The notes under the pieces were generated by a model. It was not told where the DNA came from, did no database searches, and was given only the letters and a program-made list of their open reading frames with translations. The translations under genes were made by a program, and so were the position numbers. A stretch of 64,000 nt of DNA from Holosporaceae bacterium (GTDB taxonomy: Bacteria; Pseudomonadota; Alphaproteobacteria; UBA7879; UBA5542), in NCBI GenBank assembly GCA_022646525.1, contig CP060261.1, positions 620,001-684,000 of the forward strand. Reading direction: 5' to 3'. Shown piece by piece: positions 49,445 through 59,345 of this stretch (the first letter of the stretch is position 1; each line of letters starts with the position of its first letter).

Positions 49445-49953
49445 CTGTCTTTCAGATGGGCCATGCCTTGGGCGGCACGCATATTTTCAAGACCTTCGTT
49501 GTTTTTAATCAGCTCGGCCATTTCACTGCGCGCTTCGTCAACAACATACCCATCGGCTTCTTCAGGTGACACGGCTTCCCCTTGATTTGCCGCTGTTTTG
49601 GCTTCAGCCTGCCATTCTTTAAGGCGGCCTTCTGCCCAGTCATCGGGATCTGGGTGGGGGGTGTGTGGATTTTCTTCGAACTGACAAATTAGCACCATAT
49701 TGCGGGCATAGAGGCGTGATAGCTCAAAAGCCATTTTTTGGCGCTCTTCTTCTGTAAGGGCGCGCTGAAGATGTTTTGGAATTTTCATTTCTTCAAAAAT
49801 GGCATCAGCCTGGGTGGTGTGTTCGGTTTCAACAGGTCGTGCGCTGTTCTGTGTGATGAGATGATAGCTTCTTTGATCTTTAACCATGGCCACAGTCAGT
49901 GTGGTGGCGCACAGGATAAACAGCAAAGAAGCCAGGTTTTTTTTGAAGATCAT
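49441..49953 (-). CDS. exported helical protein of unknown function
   Basis: An unbroken 170-residue gene. Signal peptide MIFKKNLASLLFILCATTLT, cleavage near VAMVK. The mature chain is charged and helical (QADAIFEEMKIPKHLQRALT, FELSRLYARNMVLICQFEE, WAEGRLKEWQAEAKTAANQ). No domain recognised. It converges tail to tail with the LRR gene, with overlapping stops. Confidence 0.65.
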   Translation of the reverse strand: MIFKKNLASLLFILCATTLTVAMVKDQRSYHLITQNSARPVETEHTTQADAIFEEMKIPKHLQRALTEEERQKMAFELSRLYARNMVLICQFEENPHTPHPDPDDWAEGRLKEWQAEAKTAANQGEAVSPEEADGYVVDEARSEMAELIKNNEGLENMRAAQGMAHLKDS

Positions 49954-50121
49954 TTTGGCCCCTATTATTTATTAATTTTTACTTAATTATTATATAAAAA
50001 AATTAAATAATTACAGTTATTTATTATTAATCAATTAAATAGGATTTGTTTTTCATTGACCTGGATGGAAAAACAACGGCACACTGAAACACATAAATAA
50101 GAAATATAAGGGGAGGGCCAC

Positions 50122-51128
50122 ATGAATTTACGCCTTGTTTTGACTATTATTAATGCACTTATTTTACCATACCTAGGCTGGGCTGCAGACCAAGACGACG
50201 AACAACATGTACGTCGAGAGCGTACATTGGCATGGGTTGGTGGCATGTGTGCTATGGCTTTTGACGCAAGGCTTCTAACAAATGAGGAAGCGTCGGTGCG
50301 CCTCATGGGGTACCACCGCAACAGCAACACTCTGGCACCACACAAGACAATTTTGGGATTTGGGGCATGGTTGGCTGGGGTGATCGTACAGCCCCTCCGT
50401 ATGGGGATGGCCCGCCAAGAAGCCCTTCTTGGCGGGAAAATGATGGTTTGATATCGGAAGGTATGCAAGGCGAAGTGGCCCGATGGCTGGCATCGAAACA
50501 AAACAGTGCGCGTTCGTCATCTGAGGAAAAAGAAGAGGGCGAAGATGCGTACCCTGCTGATGCCTGGTTGGATGCAGGCGATGAGATGGAAGGGGGGGTA
50601 ATGTCTTTTCTTCAGAGAGGGGCAGTGGTGACGACCAAACGGTGTTGGGCGATATGCTTGAGGATGAAGCTTCTGTTGCTAGTGCCCATGTCATAGACGC
50701 GCCAGTGGAACTGCCTGCTGTGGTGCCTGTGGTCCCCGTATTTGTGCCGTGGGTGCCTGAACCCCCGCCACATCGCTGTTGGTGGCAGACGGTGACCCGC
50801 TTTCCCTTATGTGCGCAGAAATTGGCTGCGTAAAGGCATGAACCATTGGTTTATCTTATACGATTTTTTCACACTGGGGCGGCATGAAAGCCTTGTGTTT
50901 AAAGCCTATTATGCAGTTGTTGACACAGACATCTAAGCGCTTAAAACGAAAAACGTTTCTCAAATGGCGGCAAGAGATTCGCAGTGTTTTGGGCCAAAAT
51001 CGGGATGCCTTTTTAGAGGCTAACCCCATTTAGCCCAGAATGATGTAGATGCAATGCGTATGTTGTATTTATTGATGTGTCGTAAGCGGGGCAGTTATAT
51101 GCGGGTGATCGAACACCCGCTTATTTAA
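50122..51128 (+). pseudogene. exported protein, frameshifted
   Basis: The start at 50122 behind AAGGGGAGGG gives a signal peptide (MNLRLVLTIINALILPYLGW, cut near AAD). The first frame (109 residues) ends at 50451, but the reading continues with coding-like composition in other frames: MQGEVARWLASKQNSARSS, then DMLEDEASVASAHVIDAPVE with a valine/proline-rich stretch, then QTSKRLKRKTFLKWRQEIRS and VDAMRMLYLLMCRKRGSYMR to a stop at 51128. At least four indels. Function unknown. Confidence 0.45.
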
Positions 51129-51234
51129 ACCGGCGGCGCATAAGATTTATGTTATTTCTGAATTAGCGTTTGACATTTGTGCGTGAACCGATAAGGATTC
51201 TTGGACAGATTGCTTGATGCGGATGGAGAGGTGC

Positions 51235-52117
51235 ATGGGTCGATTTTTCGTTTTTCTGCTGTGTGTGATGTGCAGCCAACCCAGTTTATCACTGGACAAA
51301 GCCCTTTTAGAAGTGCGGTTAAAAACTGGAAGCCGCGCAAGCCCAGTTAGAAGAGCGCGCTGGATCTTTAGGGAGGCAGCGTCAATATCAAAAAAGAATT
51401 GATCATATTCGTCGTTTATTAGGCCATAAAAGCGCCACCCCTCGGAGATGGTCATGCGAGACACTGGGGTGGTGTCGTCTGATGCGCGTTCGTTTGCGTC
51501 GGTGGGCAAAGATGTGCTGGCCCGGTTTTTTCCGGAGTGAGGCGGAACGGCGTGGCAGTGGGATAGAAGCCCAGAAATCTCGCCCTCAGCTGCCTGTCAA
51601 AGAAACACGGGATGCTCTTACAGACAGTGGGCAGGTGATGTTGCCGTTATCTTTGCGGAAACGATCGGGCATGCCGGTGGTGGCAGAAAAGGCCTGTCAA
51701 GAGAGACCCCGAAAGGGTGGTGATTGATGGCGACCCCAAGAGCATGCACCCACAGCTGGTATAGAGGGCGCCCATCTGGCCACCTTGGCCAAAGCTTTGC
51801 CGGGAACACACGCCCAAAACACACGCCTTTCTTTAACAGGAAGCAGGCCGGGGGGCGCATGGTCGGCCCCCGTGGCACAAACGGTGCGCTATAACCGTAT
51901 GGGCTGGGGAGACGCCCCGCCTCCGATTAAAAGCCCTTTGTTTCCGCCGGCATCCCATCCCAGCATGATGCACACCCATAGACCCCTGGGAATGCACCCT
52001 GGCACCCTTCCTGGCATGGCACCCCCTGCAGTGGCCCCACCGATGGATCACGGAGGCTGTTCTTTTTCGCCCGCGCGCTTGGTGGAAATTTGGCATCGGC
52101 CCCAACCAGCATCATAA
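51235..52117 (+). pseudogene. exported protein with proline-rich tail, frameshifted
   Basis: ATG 51235 behind GGAGAGG gives a signal peptide (MGRFFVFLLCVMCSQPSLS). A coiled-coil-like stretch follows across frame changes (KLEAAQAQLEERAGSLGRQR, then QYQKRIDHIRRLL). A middle part follows (GVVSSDARSFASVGKDVLAR). The last frame (51785-52117) is rich in proline, methionine and histidine (HPSMMHTHRPLGMHPGTLPG) and ends at 52117. Several indels separate the parts. A hairpin follows. Function unknown. Confidence 0.45.
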
Positions 52118-52121
52118 AAAA

Positions 52122-52146
52122 ACAGCGGCCAAAGCCGCTGCAAGTT
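52122..52146 (+). terminator. short terminator hairpin
   Basis: CAGCGGC pairs with GCCGCTG around a CAAA loop, with a short, impure T run on the plus side and an A-rich run before it. It could end transcription from either side. Confidence 0.6.
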
Positions 52147-52163
52147 TGCTAGTGAGGTAAAAA

Positions 52164-52556
52164 TTATCGCGCAAGCGCGATATGGGGAAGAGGGTGATTT
52201 GGATCAATCATAACACTGTTAAACCGCGCATTCTTCACATGCCTGGATTGGGGGTGCTTTGTAGAAGGGGCTGGCATAGGCAGTGTGGGGTTGATGGATC
52301 GATGTGCCATTAAAGTAAAATTCTGTGGGGCGAAAAGGGCAGGCGTTTTAGGCTGTTCTTCTGACAGCGCGCCGTGGCCTGATGCCAGATGAAAACCGTG
52401 CATGCCCAGGTGGTAATTGGTTTCATCGTGGGGTGGAATATCTGCGTTGACATGTGCTGTGCATGAAAGCTTTTTCATGTTGATCATAGCGGCTTTCTTC
52501 GGAGAAGCGATTGTTTGCGTGTGGCTTGGGGCGTCTAAACGCAGTCTTGTTTGCAT
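52164..52556 (-). CDS. small protein of unknown function
   Basis: An open frame of 130 codons starting at 52556 with only a weak upstream AGG. It lacks a hydrophobic signal peptide. Composition is unusual, rich in H, P, N and A (HDETNYHLGMHGFHLASGHG, SINPTLPMPAPSTKHPQSRH). It has no recognised family. It may be a real cytoplasmic protein or the remaining frame of an exported one. Confidence 0.4.
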   Translation of the reverse strand: MQTRLRLDAPSHTQTIASPKKAAMINMKKLSCTAHVNADIPPHDETNYHLGMHGFHLASGHGALSEEQPKTPALFAPQNFTLMAHRSINPTLPMPAPSTKHPQSRHVKNARFNSVMIDPNHPLPHIALAR

Positions 52557-53190
52557 CTTGTTATACCTAATTCTTAGAAAATATTACTTTTTAAACCTGT
52601 TAAGTTCTTTTTTATTATACCCAAAGGATGATCGTACGGGCGTACAACCGGCCTTACGGAAGATCAATATACGTTGTTTCTTCACCCGGCAAAACGACGG
52701 GAATAAGACGTGTTTTATGTGTATTGAAATAGGGGGTGCATACCATTATTAAGCCTCCATATGCTAAATGTACTTTTGTACGGTAATCTAACTATATTCT
52801 AACCTGTTAGTGTTAGTGTTCTTTTTGTACTTTTCATTCCTTATCTGGAATGTTGTTATTTTTATCTACTCTTAAATTATTACATTTTAGTAAAGATTTC
52901 AAGGATTTTTTAGTATTTTTGTAAGAAAAAACATGTAAAAAAAGATAAGAAATTACAAAATTTTATGCTGTGGATCTTTTTTTTTTTTGAAGGATGTATT
53001 TTCCCCTTTTGTGTCTGAAAAAAAATCTTATTTCTGACTTTTTAGTTAGATATAGGCAGGCAGGGAATGGGATGTCTTTGGTTTTTATGTTGGTTTTTCT
53101 GAAGGGTAGGGCAAAATCTTAGATAACTTAAGGGGATAAAAAGACGAGGGGGCGCAGACAGGGCCAAGGCCCCTAATAAGCGACCCCCTG
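52557..53190. other. AT-rich intergenic region
   Basis: More than 600 bases with low GC and no frame of interest on either strand. It probably holds promoters for the minus-strand gene to its left. I can pick out no specific site. Confidence 0.45.
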
Positions 53191-53197
53191 CCTTGGG

Positions 53198-53598
53198 TTA
53201 CCACCTGAATAGTTTTTTACTTCTTTCACGGCGTTCTGCGCATCTTTTCCAAGCACCTTTTTTTTTGCCTGAGGCTAAATCTGTAAGGTCACGGCCTGGC
53301 GTTACGCCAAGGGCCTGGGCCACACGTGCCGACGTTACCAACGGCTTTACTGACCTTTGCATTGGTGCGCTTAAAGCGTTCTCTTTCTTTTCTTTTTCTT
53401 CGGCTTCTTGGGCCGCAAGATGGGCGTCTTCTTCTTCAAACACTTGCTGTTGCGCGGCTTGAACTTGGTGTGGCGGCGGTGGATTTGCCACCACAGGATT
53501 CTTTGGGCGCCACCTGTTTACCCAGGTGCGCGTGGGTTTTAGGGCGGTCAGCGTTAAAAGGGCGGCAAAAAGAAGGGGGTGTTGAAACGGTGTATCAT
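53198..53598 (-). CDS. exported helical protein, signal peptide probably out of frame
   Basis: The ATG at 53598 stands behind AGGAAGC and opens MIHRFNTP. A C5/T5 run then changes the frame into a hydrophobic stretch (PLLFAALLTLTALKP) that completes a signal peptide. The in-frame alternative start at 53638 gives a long polar lead and no good ribosome site. The mature chain is charged and helical (QVQAAQQQVFEEEDAHLAAQ, EAEEKEKKENALSAPM) with a basic end (WKRCAERRERSKKLFRW). Function unknown. Confidence 0.5.
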
Positions 53599-53708
53599 GA
53601 TGCTTCCTATCGATATGTTTATATTTTGTGTTCATCATCTAGGAAAGCGCGCTGCTGGAAGCACGAAATAAGGGTACTGTAAAAAAGACATGCCGTGTAA
53701 ATCGGTAT

Positions 53709-53735
53709 AAAAAGGCCAACATGGCTGGCCTTTTT
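53709..53735. terminator. bidirectional terminator
   Basis: AAAGGCCA pairs with TGGCCTTT, with A and T runs on both sides. It overlaps the end of the minus-strand gene that starts at 54778. Confidence 0.75.
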
Positions 53736-54778
53736 AAGATGAAAAAAGAGCGTACTCTTTTTCAGCAGGTTTTTTTTTTTTTGAGGCAGGGTCTTTAGGT
53801 TTGCCACCTTTATTACCTTTTTGCCTTTTCCGCCGCTTCTGCCGCCAAAGATACTGCCCCGACGTCTGACGGTGACATTACCCGTCGCCGCCGCGTCCGG
53901 TTTATCATCCATTGCTGATGCTGTTGGGTCAACACGCTTCTGGCTTTTTGAGCGTTTCAGGGCGATGCCGACGAAGCGGCGCGTGGACGGCATGTTCGGC
54001 TTAAGAGTGCACAGGATGGTATCACCAAACATATAAGTAATCTCAGCTGCTGGGGTTTCGAATTCAAGGGCCTTGAGTGTTTGATCGTTTCCAAAGGCGC
54101 ACAAAGACATTCCTTTTTTGTGCGTTATTTCAAGAACATCTGCAATTAGAAGGCCTGCAGCCCCACCATTTCTTTCTTACCAGAACTGATGTGGAAAAAA
54201 GGGTGTTGCGTCTGTAAATGCATCTTTAGAAGGCGCTTGGCTGACCCTTTTTGGTTGCTTTCTTTTGTGTCGTGCGTGTTCAGGCGGTAGACAAGGCCAT
54301 TTTTTTTTGAAGGGCAAGCACCATGTATACATCTTCGACATCTTTATTAAGCGTGTCCATCAGTTCTGCCATGGTGAGTGCTTTGCCTGTAAGGACAGTT
54401 GTACCTTTTGCGGCCTTGTAGAAGAGGGGTGTATCTACATCCATCTCGGGCACGCCTAGGGTTTCAAGTGTTTGGTCAAGCCATTCTTCGGGCTTGTCAA
54501 AGTGGGCAGCGTGTGCGCCTTAAGGGTGGTGTTTACCAGTGTGCGCGATGGGCGTTGCATAGCGGGGTGTACGATATCAAGCACATTAGTGACAGATTGC
54601 CTTCGGCCTACGGCTGTGCCGGCATTTTGCACTTGCGCAACCATGTGGCTTTGAAAGGCTATAGGCAGGCGTTTTGTGTGTGATACGGGGATTCTTCAGC
54701 CTTGGCTGCATGTGAAGGGGTTCCCGGCAGCATTAGTGCCACAGCAGCGCATAGGGAAAAAAGGGTATGTTTATTCAT
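53734..54778 (-). pseudogene. exported protein, multiply frameshifted
   Basis: The start at 54778 gives a signal peptide (MNKHTLFSLCAAVALMLPGT, cut near SHAAK). Pieces in different frames follow: MVAQVQNAGTAVGRRQSVTN, then LFYKAAKGTTVLTGKALTMA and DVEDVYMVLALQKKMAL, then MSLCAFGNDQTLKALEFETP and AEITYMFGDTILCTLKPN. A basic tail rich in G and K (KGNKGGKPKDPASKKKKPAE) follows an A-rich run. At least five indels in about 340 codons. No family recognised. Confidence 0.5.
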
Positions 54779-55057
54779 TGCATATAACCTCGAAATTTTT
54801 AGTTGAAGTATGGCGGTACTAGCCCGCTGCTTCTGAGAGAAGTATGGCTTTTTTGCCCATATGACAAGGATTATCGTAAAAAAAGCCCTTGTTTTTTTTC
54901 TGTATTTAGGTGACGTAAAAAAACTTTCCACAGAGAAGGAAGGGTTTTTTGTCGGCGCGATGCGCCCTAGGCGGTTGTAGGATATACCCCCCAAAATATG
55001 GGAGTGCCCTTCGTACGCCTGGGGCTGCCATGCGGGTTTAACCCTGGGTGATCGCAC

Positions 55058-55633
55058 TTAAGTTTTGTTGTGAGAAGAACCAAGCGCTGCAGTTGCAGTG
55101 CCTGAGACATCTGTATAGACGCTTGCAGGTATGAAGAAGTAGCCTGTAACCCCAGCCAAAACAACGGCACTAGCGGCTGCATAGTAGTGGCGGTTAGGGC
55201 CAAGGTCTTCGTATCGTGCAAGGGCCCGACTTGTGACTGTGTGCCACGCATCACCAAACTATTGGTTTCGCAACAGTTCCATAAGCGTTGGATCCATGTG
55301 TGATAGATAGTTTAGGTCAGCGACTGTTGCATCTTGTGGGAATGCATCGAACATGGTGCGGCCATAGGTGAAGGTTACACCATCAAGGGCATCGTCAACA
55401 GGAATGGTGAAGTTTACACGACGTGCACGGTAGGTGCCACTTGCGCTTTCGTTTTCTTTAAAGAAGTACGCAAAGCCTTGCTGTGCACCAAGGGCAAAAA
55501 AGCCTTCAAGCGTTAATTCATCACCATTATTGTTTGCAAAGGGTGAATTTCGGCTGGCCATGTCTGCTGGCACGCGGGGGATAGTCGGCAGGGACTTCGG
55601 CGCAGGTTCGTCAACCATGGTAACGACGGCCAC
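55058..55633 (-). pseudogene. membrane-anchored protein fragment with in-frame stop
   Basis: From a GTG at 55633 the frame reads 124 residues (EGFFALGAQQGFAYFFKENE, TYGRTMFDAFPQDATVADLN) to a TAG at 55259. The same frame then continues without further change for 66 codons: AWHTVTSRALARYEDLGPN and a hydrophobic segment (YYAAASAVVLAGVTGYFFIP), ending at 55058. A single nonsense change therefore splits the protein and removes its C-terminal membrane helix. No signal peptide is present between 55633 and the terminator upstream, so the N-terminus is probably also lost. Confidence 0.5.
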
Positions 55634-55673
55634 TTGTTGGCGAACAAAGCAGAAGGCACGTTAGGGCCAGCCA

Positions 55674-55709
55674 TAAAAAAACGGGGTGAAACCACCCCGG
55701 TTTTTTTTT
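55674..55709 (-). terminator. terminator after coiled-coil protein gene
   Basis: CGGGGTG pairs with CACCCCG around an AAAC loop. It has nine T residues on the plus side and seven on the minus side, so it could work in both directions. It lies downstream of the minus-strand coiled-coil gene. Confidence 0.85.
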
Positions 55710-55777
55710 ACCACTTTGAAGAGAAAATTCTTCAAATAATGCCTTTCAGCATTGTGTGGTTGCAGTTATGTGCTGGC

Positions 55778-57121
55778 TTATGCCGTCACAAAGCCTGGCA
55801 TTGCATTGATGAATGCTTTGAATGCAGTATTCTTAGCAGTAGCTTTTGCTGCTTTTGTGCATCTTCGTCACCTACAGCAGAGTAGTCTGCAATGTCAGCG
55901 GCAGCCAGTGCGTTTTGAGTGTTGTCCACCCGTCTACAACGTCTCTGTACGCATCTACTTTTGCAGATACGGCATTAAGGTTGTCGACAAGCGTACCGTT
56001 TGTTGGGTTAGTTTCATCAACCAATGCGCCAACAGTTTCTTTTATTTCACCAAGACGTGTCATCGGATCAAAAGTAGAAGGATCTTCACCATCTTTTGCA
56101 AGAAGGGTTTGTACTTCTTTGCTTTTACTGATAATTTCGTTGCCTTGATTGATAAGTTCGTCAAGGTCATTCTCGAAGTCGCTTGGGTTTGCTGTCTTCC
56201 CAAGGATGTCTGCGATTTTAGCGTGTGCGTCGTTAAGGGCAGTTTCCAGTTCGGTCGCCTTTGTTGCGGCTTGCGTACGTGCCAATTCTTTCGCGGCTGC
56301 ATCGTCTTGTGCTGCTTGCAATTCGCCTTGAAGTCTTGCAACTTCAGCTTCTGCTAAACCTTTAAGACGTTTTGCGTCGTCAAAATCAGCCTGAGAAACG
56401 GTTGCGCTATCTTTAAGTCTTGAAAGCTCTTCGTTTGCTGTTTTAAGGCCTTCGTTTGCTGCGTCAAGTCTTCTATTAAGATCTGAAACATCACCAGCTG
56501 CTCTTTCGCATTCGCTTTTCAGTCTTCCAGCGTCATCTCTAAAGAATTTTTTTTTCCGCCTGCAGTTGGGCGCTTTTTTGGGAAAATTCTTCAGTTGATC
56601 TTCTAAGTTCGCCCTGTGTTTTGCGAAGACTTTCATTTGCTATATCACGTTCACGTTCTGCTATTTCTGCGTTTTGAGCAAGTTTCAAAACATTATCAAA
56701 TAGGGCCTGATTTAGCTGAGAATTCAGCTTCAGGGTCAGCAACGGTGCCGTTTGACAAGGCTGTGAGGAAGTCACGTACTTGATCAACTTCAGAAACTAC
56801 TGCTGTAGCAAGTGGGGCAGGGGCGCTTTTTCCTTTGCCGCCATCGCCAAGGTCGCCGTCAGCAGATGTTGCAAGAAGCTTTGCTTTCAATTTCTCAGCG
56901 AAGTCAGCTGAGTTTGATGCCGCTCTGAAACCTGTACGACCACCGAAAAGGGCAAGTGCGTCGATTCCATGTTGTTCAGCAACACTGATACGTTGTAATT
57001 CAGGAGCATTAACGATAGCAAAAGTCGCTTTCTTAATTTGCTCATCGTCAAGTGCTGCATGTGAACCGATGGCAAATACAGTAAGTGCCAACGACAATGC
57101 GGTTGTTTTTAAGAAATTCAT
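55778..57121 (-). pseudogene. exported coiled-coil protein, frameshifted
   Basis: The start at 57121 behind ACGGAGAC gives MNFLKTTALSLALTVFAIGS and a cleavage near HAALD. The N-terminal domain (DDEQIKKATFAIVNAPELQR, GGRTGFRAASNSADFAEKL) is followed by a long coiled coil read across frame changes: LFDNVLKLAQNAEIAERER, LDAANEGLKTANEELSRLKD, RLKGLAEAEVARLQGELQA. The C-terminus (NPSDFENDLDELINQGNEI) continues in other frames to NTAFKAFINAMPGFVTA, ending at 55778. About four indels in about 440 codons. Codon choice is regular, as in a well-expressed gene. Likely periplasmic or surface-associated. Confidence 0.6.
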
Positions 57122-57558
57122 TTCTTTATGTCTCCGTTATTATTTCGCAGGGTTTTGCCTGGTTTTCCTAAGCTTTCCCCGCATTACTATTAAATGACCC
57201 CACACATATATAATGTGACAGTCGACATAGCTGCCACCATAGTGTCTTAGAATTCTTTTGAAATATCACATCGATCATGGCGCCCATGCAATAAAAGCAT
57301 AATTTTAAAATATCAAGGGATTATGGGGTGTTTTAGGGGTGGTGTGTCCCCAAAAAAGCAGGGGCAAAATGCTTAAAAATCCGCCTGTGAAATGACAAAA
57401 ATTGTACGGGGTGGGTGCCCCTTTTAAAGACCTGAGAAATGGGGTACATATAGGGGGCTGTGCACGGCGTTTAAGCACCCAAAAAGGCAAGACGGGTGGC
57501 TGTTGCGGGCCTGTGAAATATAAATTTGCGGAAATTAAAGTTCTGCTGAGAGAAAAAA

Positions 57559-57777
57559 ATGGCAAAAGAAGATTTAATTGAGTTTGAGGGCGAAGTTTTA
57601 GAATTATTGCCCAATGCCACGTTTCGGGTGGCTTTAGAAAATGGGCATGAAATTATTGCCCATACATCGGGCCGCATGCGCAAACACAAAATTCGTGTGA
57701 TGGTGGGCGACCGAGTGACCGTTGAGATGACCCCTTACGACCTGACCAAAGGGCGTATTACCTTTCGATCAAAATAA
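57559..57777 (+). CDS. infA: translation initiation factor IF-1
   Basis: IF-1 binds the A site of the small ribosomal subunit during initiation. The 72-residue product is a single OB-fold S1-like domain and is complete: it opens [20 protein letters not shown], has the [20 protein letters not shown] core and ends in [13 protein letters not shown]. The ATG at 57559 follows GAGAG. In many alphaproteobacteria infA is followed by maf, an RNase E/G gene and yacG. Here yacG follows directly after a 450-base repeat-containing gap. Confidence 0.97.
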   Translation: MAKEDLIEFEGEVLELLPNATFRVALENGHEIIAHTSGRMRKHKIRVMVGDRVTVEMTPYDLTKGRITFRSK

Positions 57778-57860
57778 TAGCCCTTGTGATAGCGTGCCTT
57801 GGGGTTTTGTTGCAGCCGTCCCTTCTTGGGGACTAGTTTAAGGGGGGGTAGGCGCAAGAG

Positions 57861-57975
57861 CGCCCCTCTTGGGATGCCATAGCGCCTCTCTCGGGATGCC
57901 ATAATAATGGGGATAGGCTGTAGAGATGAGCCCTATTATAATGGGCGTAGAGATGGCCTATTATGGCCTATTATA
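57861..57975. repeat. short tandem and dispersed repeats between infA and yacG
   Basis: The unit CGGGATGCCATA or TGGGATGCCATA occurs twice, then CCTATTATAATGGGCGTAGAG and GGCCTATTATGGCCTATTAT follow with near-repeats. GAGATG and CCTATTAT recur several times. This is noncoding, possibly decay of the genes expected here. Confidence 0.6.
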
Positions 57976-58225
57976 GTTGTGTCTATGATTGTGTGCCCAC
58001 TGCCCAAAAATAATTGTCATTTATTTTTTAAATATTAAATATCGCAAATATATTGGTGTGCGTGTATTTTTTAGCATAGGGGGGTGTGGAGTTCGGCATA
58101 AAACCCTTGCCAGCATTGACGTTTTTATAACAAAAGAGGGGTAACGATGCTTGCTTTGCCGAAAATAAAAATGGTATAGTCGAAAGTGAGGGCGCACCCC
58201 TGCAACCATGACTGTAAGGTGATAT

Positions 58226-59008
58226 ATGGACCATGAACCCCACGCTGGGAAAAAACCTGGACACGAACCACGTAAACCCCAGAAACAACCGCCCCTGACA
58301 ACGGGCAACACAGCGCTTTCGAAGCGCAACGCTGTGCCCCCATCGGATCCCACAAACGCTAAAGCGCTTTTTTCTGATACTTCTTCTCGCTCTTCACTTT
58401 CTGCCCCTTCTTCTGCAAATGATGCTGTTTCTGAAGGCGCCCAGCGCCCTGACTTTGGGGGCCGGCCCGCTGGCCCTGATGTGTTTGCGCAAGCGGGCGT
58501 GCGGAATTATGCCGCCCACCCCCCCTTATCGCACGTGAAAGGTGCCTCCGGGAAGCGGGCGGATGCCTTTAAACAGGCGGATGTGCTGCGCCCAGGCACC
58601 TTGCCGGGAGGGCACACATTAGATGGGAAAAAAGGCGTGGATGCGCAAAAAACAGGTGCGCTGAACAAAAGCCCTTCTTCACCGGGGGGTGCCCGTTCGC
58701 CCGCAGCCCCAGAAATGGGCGGTGTGCAAGCCGGTGGCATGGGGCTGAAGAACGCCTTGCAAGAGGCAGAAGGCACAGCGCAAGAAGGCGTGAAGCCCGA
58801 GGGCGCGATTGCCCGTTGCCCCTTGTGCCGGAAAGACACCCTGCACGCGTTTCGACCCTTTTGTTCGCATAAATGCAAAATGGTGGACTTGTATCGATGG
58901 GTTTCGGGGCACTATGTGATTCCGGGTGACCCTGAACAAGTGCTGGAAAAAGAAAAAGAAGAAGCCTTAGAAGAATGGCAAGAGGGCGGCCAAGACGGGC
59001 CTTTGTAA
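58226..59008 (+). CDS. yacG: YacG zinc-finger protein with long disordered N-terminal extension
   Basis: YacG is a small zinc protein that inhibits DNA gyrase. The C-terminal 63 residues are a full YacG domain: four zinc-binding cysteines at 198, 201, 213 and 217 (CPLCRKDTLH ... RPFCSHKCKMVDLYRW), then SGHYVIPGDP. Normal YacG is only about 60-70 residues. Here about 195 residues precede it, low in complexity and rich in P, G, A, S and K, with no predicted fold. The ATG at 58226 behind AAGGTG fits the whole length. The extension is open and without indels, so it is probably translated. Context with infA supports the identity. Confidence 0.85.
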   Translation: MDHEPHAGKKPGHEPRKPQKQPPLTTGNTALSKRNAVPPSDPTNAKALFSDTSSRSSLSAPSSANDAVSEGAQRPDFGGRPAGPDVFAQAGVRNYAAHPPLSHVKGASGKRADAFKQADVLRPGTLPGGHTLDGKKGVDAQKTGALNKSPSSPGGARSPAAPEMGGVQAGGMGLKNALQEAEGTAQEGVKPEGAIARCPLCRKDTLHAFRPFCSHKCKMVDLYRWVSGHYVIPGDPEQVLEKEKEEALEEWQEGGQDGPL

Positions 59009-59345
59009 AGCGGCATAAAAGGGTGGCCAAGACAGCCCTTTGTAGGAAAATGGCCATAAAGCCTGCTGCACTCTTGCTTTGCGCTTTTTTTGAACGTTAT
59101 TTTTTTGTCGTTGTTTGGGCGTGTGGCGGCGACTTAACCCAAATTCATATATTTCAGCCTGTTATATTTATGTTGCATATTGGCAACTTTTCTGATAAAC
59201 CCGCTTCACATCAAGAGAAATAGATTCTTTTTTTTGTTGAAAACACGTATGGTGTGAACCATGAATCTGTTTCAACTAGATGAGGTGGAGTGTGTTGCCC
59301 CTTTATGAAACGAACTAAATTATTGAGTGTACGGAGATAATTAAA

